NCBI GenBank assembly: GCA_026770585.1
Contig: MU646812.1
Coordinates: 105,739-125,130, forward strand
Direction of reading: 5' to 3'
Length of the DNA stretch: 19,392 nt
Origin: Baffinella frigidus
Taxonomy: Eukaryota; Cryptophyceae; Cryptomonadales; Baffinellaceae
Of the stretch, positions 6,701 to 13,885 are shown piece after piece; the stretch's first letter is position 1, and each line of letters begins with the position of its first letter. Under the pieces are notes generated by a model. The model had not been told where the DNA came from and searched no databases. It was given only the letters and a program-made list of their open reading frames with translations. The translations under genes and the position numbers were made by a program.

Positions 6701-9700
6701 GTCCTATCATTAAAAATATTTAAGAGGTACATGGACAGTTAATTTGTACTGGAGATCCTTCTTTAAAACTAATAATGGTGAGACCAGATTTAGTGGGACA
6801 GAGCTAGGCTTCTGCACCTAGGTTTAAAAACGTGTCCACGCTTAATTATCCCGAGCTACAATCTCCGGAACGGTGGTTGATCACCGATGGAGCAACCACA
6901 CAGCGGACTTTGAAGGGATTTCGAACCACCATTAAGCAATAAGACGTAGAACCCTACGGTAGGCAATCCGTAGGGACATAGGGGGGGTTCCCACCGATAA
7001 TATCACGGAAACTCGGGCTCTCAGAGCCCGAAAATCCCTTCGTAACCCGCTGTGTGGCTTACGGCCTCGTATGAAACACAGGGACGAAGGACCAGAAGAA
7101 GTTTTGGCTTTCAAAATTCGTCACATGTCGGTTGTAAACCGGTACCATCGTGCAAGCACATTACGGTCTTAGATAGTGCCACACAGGGACGAAGGACCAG
7201 GAGGAGTTTGGGCGGGCGGTGAGCGCTTCTGCAGCTAGGATTAAAATCGTGTTCACACTTGATCGCCCCGAGCTACAATCTCCGGAGATCCAAAGGAGGC
7301 TGGCTCAGGTGATCCAACGGTGGTTGGATCACCGATGGCGCAACTTACGGGTTCGTATGAAACACAGGGACGAAGGACCAGAAGGAGTTTGGGCGGGCGA
7401 TGGGCGCTTCTGCAGCTAGGATCAAAATCGTGTTCACGCTTGATCGTCCCGAGCTACAATCTCCAGAACGGTGGTTGGATCACCAATGGCGCAACTTACG
7501 GCCTAAGTGGCGCAACTTACGGGTTCGGATGAAACACAGGGACGAAGGACCAGAAGGAGTTTGGGCGGGCGATGGCGCAGATGCATCTCGCGGAACCTCT
7601 TCACGACGAGGTACAAATTGACTTATGAATGCCATTTTCCCTTGAACAATGACTTTTGAATACCCCCCCCCCCCTCCAATCCTGCGCGGAGGTGGCGCAC
7701 TCTTCACGAAGAGGTGCGCCGCCTCCTCGCTACGCTCCACTTTGATGTGGGCTCCTCATCAATTCGCCCCCCCCCCCCCCATTTTTCATGTGAATTTCCG
7801 GTACTGATGCATCTAGCGGAGCCTCTTCACGAAGAGGTGCGCCACCCCACGCGAGGGCAGAAGTCGACATTTGAACGTTTTTTATTTTACTACACGATCT
7901 AGAAGTAAAGTTGATTCTACCCGGGAAATATGCCAAAAGTATTGGGAACTGTAGCTCTTTGCTGGCGGAGTTTTAAGAATCTGTACCACGATAAGCCAGC
8001 TAAACATTTTTAGCGCGAACGAGTGTGTATGAAAATCTCACTTGTGCCCTGGCGCGGTCTCGGAGAAAGGGCACGTTGGTGAACTGGAGGCAGCGAATTG
8101 TTTTTAATGATAGAAACCGGTACTCGGTCTCAAGACCCTAGACGGGTACTTCAGACCCTGGGCGGGCTGAGAGCTCTCAGCCCTCGGCCCTGGAAGCTGG
8201 ACCCTGAGCTGCGTGAAGCATAGCGCCCAGTGCGCTTTTCGCCGCCTCGCGGCAGGCGAATCCGGCGCCTTGGTGAAACAATTATACTTGAGAATGCTAC
8301 GAAACCACGGCGCAGGAGCTCAAGCTCTAGCGGAGCTTCTTCGCGAAGAGGTGCGTCTGTCAGGACCGGGTACCTGTGGCATTATACACGGTAGCACCCT
8401 ACGGAATGCCGTAATTAGGTTGACGCCGGAATAAGGTGCCTTTTTTTACATAAGCACATAACCAGTGCGTTTTTCACCGCCTCGCGGCAGACGAGCCCAG
8501 CGCCCACTTAGGCTACACTAGACCTGAAGGTGGTCAATCGCAAAGGTCAACTTCAATTGAACTACGTGTCAAATTTTGGCAAAACGCTCAGATTCTGAGC
8601 GTTTTCCTGTTGTGTCAACTTATGATTGCTCCCGGTCACGTCTAAAGTAGGGTAGGGGGCTGGCCTGGGAGAGGATGGTCTCGTAAATATCAAGTGCTTT
8701 CTCCATTTCGTGCCGCAGCCTGCGCACCCCCCGCCACTTAGCAGCGGCCGAGTTCCTTTTCGCCTTGAATTCAAGGTGAAATTCCGGTTAGGTTCCAGGG
8801 CAACGGATAAGATTCTAGTACAAATCGTTTAGATGGACTGTATCCGTGAAGCCCCTGGTGGCTGCTAAGTGGCTGGTGAAATAATTATACTTGAGAATGC
8901 AACGAACCCACGGCGCAGGCGAAAGGAGGGAAGTTTGTCTTCCCCGTACCAAACACAATCACTCCACTCAACAACCCAACGCTTCTTCTTCTTATGCATT
9001 ACTCTCACGCCTGAGATGAGTGATCCAAAAGTATGATCCAAAAGTCTGATCCAAAAGTCTGTTCGCCTTACGACGAGCCCTCCTCGGCGCAGGCGAAAGC
9101 AGGGAAGTTCGGGTTCCCCGTACCAAACACCATCGGCGGCACCCCGCAGCCCAACGTCTGGGACGACAACTGGGTCCGGTGAGCGTCGACCAAACCCTAG
9201 CAATACTGCACTCGGGTTGATTGTCAAAACTATTCGCAAGTTGACATGCTGGGTGTGCGGTACAAATCTGTATCAGAAACACGCCCAAAGTGAATAGCCC
9301 GCCGGTTTATCACAATCTTGTCGACCTTGATTTGTACCAGTAACGCGAACCGTCGCATTCTGAAATTTCCAGTTGTGTCATGGCGTGGATGGTAGCTGAC
9401 AGGCTCTTGACGTACAGTCCACCTACCCTAATACAGGCTACCGTAACACATACCTACCCTCCACACATACTCAATCAGTCCGGCCCCGACGGGTATGTGT
9501 TAGGGTAGGTCCACTGTAGCGCGCGAGCGCAGCGAGTGCGGACAACGAAGTCCCCCCCCCGACCCCGTGACACCTTCTTGCCGCCCGCAGGGCCAGCAAT
9601 GTCCCCCAACAACTTCTCGATTCGCACAAAAACTCGCCTCTGTGCTCGAGATGATGGCGTGTAGGAAGGTAGATCTCAGGCTACCGGGAACCGGGTATTC

Positions 9701-12700
9701 AAACACCCATGGCGCCAGGACGGTCCACCGAATCCTTTTGGGAGGTGAAGTGGATCCGGAGAAGTTGGTCGTCATCGCGGTGATGAAGTGGATCCAGACC
9801 AGTTGGTCGGCACTGAAGAACTCCCGCTATGGTGGCTGGCAGGTTCTTCCGCGAGCAGCGAATCGGGCACCAGGTCACATTCCAAACCCTTACCCTAAAC
9901 CCTAAACCCTAAACCCTAAACCCTAAGCCCTGAACCCTAAACCCTAAACCCTAAACCCCAAACCCTAAACCCTAAGCCCTGAACCCTAAACCCTAAACCC
10001 TAAACCCTGAACTCTAAACCCAAAACCCCAAACTCCAAACCCTAAACCCTAAACCCAAAACCCTAAACCCTAAACCCGAAACCCGAAACCCGAAACCCGA
10101 AACCCTAAGCCCTAAACCATCAGGTCAAACTCGCGGGCGACGGCCAGCTCGACAGGTTATGGGCCTCTGTGTGCGACAAGACCGACGGGCTTAACTCGCT
10201 CTTCACGGGCATCACGGTCTCTCCACGTCCTTCTAGATCTTTCCAAATCTACTTTTGCAACAGGTTTAATTTGAAGTACGTTTTGATATTTCGAAGTAAG
10301 TTTTGAAACTGTTTCAGTTTGAATGGCTTTTTGCTGATTTCTTTGGGGGGGGGGGGGCTATAGCATCGAGGCTAAGATATGTCGAGGTATGTCGAGGCAT
10401 ATCTTAAGATATGTCGAGGCTAATACAGCATACTCAACCCTGAAGATAGCACATCAAGGTGTTGTGAATTGAATCCCTCACACTGCAGGCAAAGCCTTTG
10501 ATCTCATCCCGCCAGGCATTCGACTTAAAAGCTTCGGAGTTCCCCGAATCAAAAAATCACAATTGACCAAATCACCCACGTCCAGGCCTGGACGTGACCC
10601 ATTGTGTAGTAAATTTCGTTGTTGCGGGGAACTCTTGAGCATTTACATCAAATGCCTGATGGGATGAGATCTTGCACGGGGACCTCTGGTGACGCCACCG
10701 GCCCTGGGCATAGGCCTACTGTAGGGCCCTAGTGGGGGGCAGTTTCTGATGAGCGAGGTACCCCTGTAGGCCTAGCAGTACGGGTTTAGGGTGTAGGGTG
10801 TAGGGCCTTGATCAGGCATCTCGCAGAGGTCACGTGACCTCCTGGCCGTTGCAAGTCGCGACCAACAGCCAGGCCAGGAGGACGCGGAACTGAGCCTTGC
10901 CACACGAGAACGCTAGAGGGGCCTATTTAAAACCGACGTGCTTTTAAAAGTGTGGATTTGTGTCCGTTAGTTTAATTTCTTCAAGGAAAGTTGACTTTTG
11001 ATACGTGACTCTGCGAAAATTGCACAGTCAGGAGGTTACTTTACCTTATCCTGGTACAGATATTTACAACCCCACATGTAAATAGGATCCTCCACCATTC
11101 TCGAGTGGTGAGGACCTTCATGAATCGCTGTTTTCAACGACCACACAGCGGACTTCCAAGGGATTTTCAATAACCCCGTAGTGAATTGTCCCCAGGCCCT
11201 ACGGTAGGCAATGCCGTAGGGTCATAGGGGGGTTCCTACGGATAAAGCAACGCAAAGTTGGCCTGATTTGGGCCGAAAATCCCTTCGTAGCCCGCTGTGT
11301 GGAATCGGGTCCCTGCACTGAGCTGGAACGTTCTCGGGAATGCAGGTGAAGCCGTCGATCTTGCACGGGGACCTCTGGTCCGGCAACGTCGCTGGTCCGC
11401 CCCCCCCCGACCCTCCTGCACTCTGCACATGTGAACACTAAGATTGTTTTGTGGGGGCGTGTACGTTCTTCACAAGTATTCCATGTGGTGTCAGCGAGCC
11501 AGTCTGAGGACTAACCTCTGGTCCAGGAACGTTGCTGGTGCCCACCCCCCCGACCCTCCTGACCCTCATGCACGCTGCACATGTGAACTTTGAGATTGGT
11601 GTGTTTACTTGTCAGTAGACGTGTTTGTAGGTGGGACCTCTGGTCCGGCAACGACGCCCGACCCGCTTGCACTCTGTGCATGTGAATATTGATGGTGTTA
11701 TCTCTGCACATGTGAATGTTGAGGATTTTAATCTCTGTCCGGCAACGCAGTTGACACCGGTAGAGCGTTTTTGGTAATTGTTGTCCGTTTTGGACGTGCG
11801 GTTTTCCGGTTTTCCGGTTTTCATTTGTAGAGCGTTTGCGGTAATTGTTGTCCGTTTTGGACCTCCGATTTTCCAATTTTCCAATTTTGAAAGGGACTTG
11901 TAGGACGTGACAAGGATTTTAAATTGTACCAGAATTGCGCCTCTTGGTACAATTTAAAATCCTTGTCACGTCCTACAAGTCCCTTTCAAAATTGGAAAAT
12001 TGGAAAATCGGAGGTCCAAAACTGACAACAATTACCGCAAACGCTCTACCAGAAGTGTCCATTTAAAATGTTTCAAGGCCTTTACAACATTTTACAAAAC
12101 CGGAAAACCGGGAAACCGCACGTCCAAAATGGACAACAATTACCGCAAACGCTCTAGGCATCCAGTAACGCGGGTTCTCTAGCTCTGTCTCCGTTAGTCT
12201 GGGCTCCGTATTAGATACATTTAGATCAGGAACCCGTTCAAACGCTCCAGCACAAAGAGCAACTAAAGTTATTGAATGAGGAGCTCAGATTAACTGTGGT
12301 AGAGTTAGACTATGTCCATCTGAATATTGAGATTATTATGTCCATATGCCAGTGGGCGTTTACGTTCTTCACAAGTATTTCAAGTGCTGTCAGCAAGCCA
12401 GTCTGGTGAACTGGGCACGGAAGACGGTCGAACGTTCTCGAAGATTCTCGAAGATTCTGGAAGATTATGGGCGACTCTAGAACCGCCGGCTGACGGCGTT
12501 GCGCGCAGGGTCGGGGGGTAAGCCGACGATTTTCGACCCTGCGAGCTACTACGGGCATCACGAGGCCGAGTGGGGCATGAGCTGGTCTGCCTCTTCTCCT
12601 TTTTTATTTAGTTTACTCGCGAGCCTTAAGTGTATGTTAACTTTTTGACACATCGGGGTCGGATCCAACCCCGATGTCACACGAGTGGTCTATGAGTCTG

Positions 12701-13790
12701 ATCACGGACCCGCCTCGGTATCTCAACTCCCTCAAACGTGTACGGGTATGGATGCTGGTACACCTTTGGTCTGCCGCACTCTTTTCACAAATACGCAAAA
12801 CTATATTTGCACCTGTGAGCCCTCGTACTCCAAACCACCCAATAGTTTTGAGTGTCAATGAATTGGTAGGAGTAGGATATTCACGAGACTGGCTTCCTGA
12901 CACCAAATGGACTACTTGTGAAGAACGTACACGCCCACACAAAACAATCTTAGTGTTCACATGTGCAGCGTGCAGGAGGGTTGGGGGGGGCGCACCTGAG
13001 AGTAGGATGAAAGGTTCGGAGTCCATCGCCATGTATGCACCCCCACACGGGTAGGCTCGGCAGGGTGTGGGGTCCCAGGGAGAGCAGACCAGGGTGTGGG
13101 GTGTGGGGTCCCAGGGGGAGCAGACCAGCGACGCCGCAGTCGCTGGTCTGTCACCTTCTTCTTATTCTTTACTCTCGAGCCTGAAGTTGAGTGGTCCAAC
13201 AGTCTATGCGCCTGATAACGGACCCGCCTCGGCATCTCAACACCCTCGAACGTACACGGGTCCCTGTCCCTGCACGCCAGCCAACGCTGGTTTCCAAGCT
13301 CCAGAGAACAGGGCGCACTATGAACACCCTCGAACGTGTAGGGGTGTTGATACCCGTACACCTTTGGTCTGCTGCACTGCAAGGGAAACGTATTGTGTAG
13401 TTTGGAGTACGATCTTCACCAGGGGTGGGGCTCCTAGGGCCTCTTGTTGGTCTGGAAGCCCCACGGCCTGTCGTAGTCCACTGCCAGGGCGGATTTTTTG
13501 TATTAGTCAACTCAAGGCGAAAATCGATTTTCTAAGTACCCAATCTGGGTACCCAGTTTCTAAGTTGACAGATTTTGTGGGTGAATTGACTTTGATAAAA
13601 TCTCCGGCCTGGCAGTGTAGTCCGTAACCTGTTCTAGATTCCAATGGACCCTACAGAGACCTTATTGCTTCCTCTCTGGTGACTGGTGTGCAAGCTCATA
13701 ACCTGTGGGTATTGATGACAGGTGTGCGTTCTGGGAGGGTTGCAGGGAGTTTTGGTAGTACTTACGGTCTCGTTTTGGTAGTACTAACGG

Positions 13791-13822
<32 letters not shown>

Positions 13823-13830
13823 TCTCTCTC

Positions 13831-13885
<55 letters not shown>

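Larger units (their letters stand above)
6356..7539 (+). other. Intron 6, built from repeated exon 6/7 edges
   Basis: It contains one copy of the exon 6 3' end with donor, four copies of the exon 7 5' end, a 131-bp MITE and a 162-bp MITE, arranged in units of about 170-190 nt from 7187 on. The repeated unit has GCTTCTGCAGCTAGG, GAGCTACAATCTCC, GGTGGTTGGATCACC, GCGCAACTTACGG and ATGAAACACAG. Confidence 0.85.
7187..7539 (+). repeat. Tandem intron 6/exon 7 units, about 180 nt each
   Basis: Two consecutive units (7187-7367 and 7368-7539) each run from exon 7 5' sequence through GCTTCTGCAGCTAGG, ATCGTGTTCAC, GAGCTACAATCTCC, GGTGGTTGGATCACC and GCGCAACTTACGG to ATGAAACACAG. An earlier diverged unit starts at 6809 and is interrupted by the 162-bp MITE. 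GGCGCAACTTACGG is itself doubled at 7487-7521. Confidence 0.88.
7611..9092 (+). other. Intron 7, with exon 7 and exon 8 edge copies
   Basis: It contains three exon 7 3' copies, one exon 8 5' copy, a duplicated acceptor segment (8269-8318 and 8868-8918), a repeat pair at 8229-8270 and 8464-8504, C-runs at 7663 and 7769, and short palindromes. No other gene was found. Confidence 0.8.
9179..9842 (+). other. Intron 8, repeat-filled
   Basis: It contains the first half of family A (9207-9275), a foldback at about 9411-9517 and a segment (9660-9790) present in inverted orientation in intron 13. GTGGATCCRGACHAGTTGGTC is doubled near 9749 and 9788. A 112-codon open frame (9567-9905) reads through exon 9 in the wrong frame and is not a gene. 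Confidence 0.8.
10217..11345 (+). other. Intron 10, with an interrupted exon 11 copy and MITEs
   Basis: In order: a G-run (10344-10357), a GATATGTCGAGG inverted/tandem cluster (10374-10421, including CATATCTTAAGATATG), the exon 11 copy split by a 164-bp element, a half element of family C, repeat J and family B copy 2. No other gene was found. Confidence 0.8.
11395..12508 (+). other. Intron 11, with exon 11 donor copies and a large foldback
   Basis: Two partial exon 11 3' copies follow the exon, then a 398-bp nested foldback (11760-12157), a family terminus CTAGCTCTGTCTCCG at 12179, and a segment (12353-12406) also present near 11457. Near 12426-12470 there is a CGAAGATTCT tandem run. No other gene was found. 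Confidence 0.8.
12686..13380 (+). repeat. Repeat O, two copies, the second internally expanded
   Basis: GTGGTCTATGAGTCTGATCA, CGGACCCGCCTCGGTATCTC, CCCTCAAACGTGTACGGGT and ACACCTTTGGTCTGC (12686-12778) recur at 13190-13376. In the second copy, AACACCCTCGAACGT is duplicated (13239 and 13323) around about 70 nt of extra sequence. Confidence 0.75.

Noticed and set aside
8919-8960. This copy as the true exon 8
   Set aside because: It stops before GGTPQPN, has no donor in phase, and changes the FGF motif to FVF; 9093-9178 is complete.
9567-9905. 112-codon open frame covering exon 9
   Set aside because: It reads exon 9 in a different frame from FFREQRIGHQ and ends in the telomere-like array.
13067-13627. 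186-codon plus-strand open frame in intron 12
   Set aside because: It is built from repeat O and tandem GGTGTGGGGTCCC units and lies between two firmly assigned exons of the same strand; no domain is visible.
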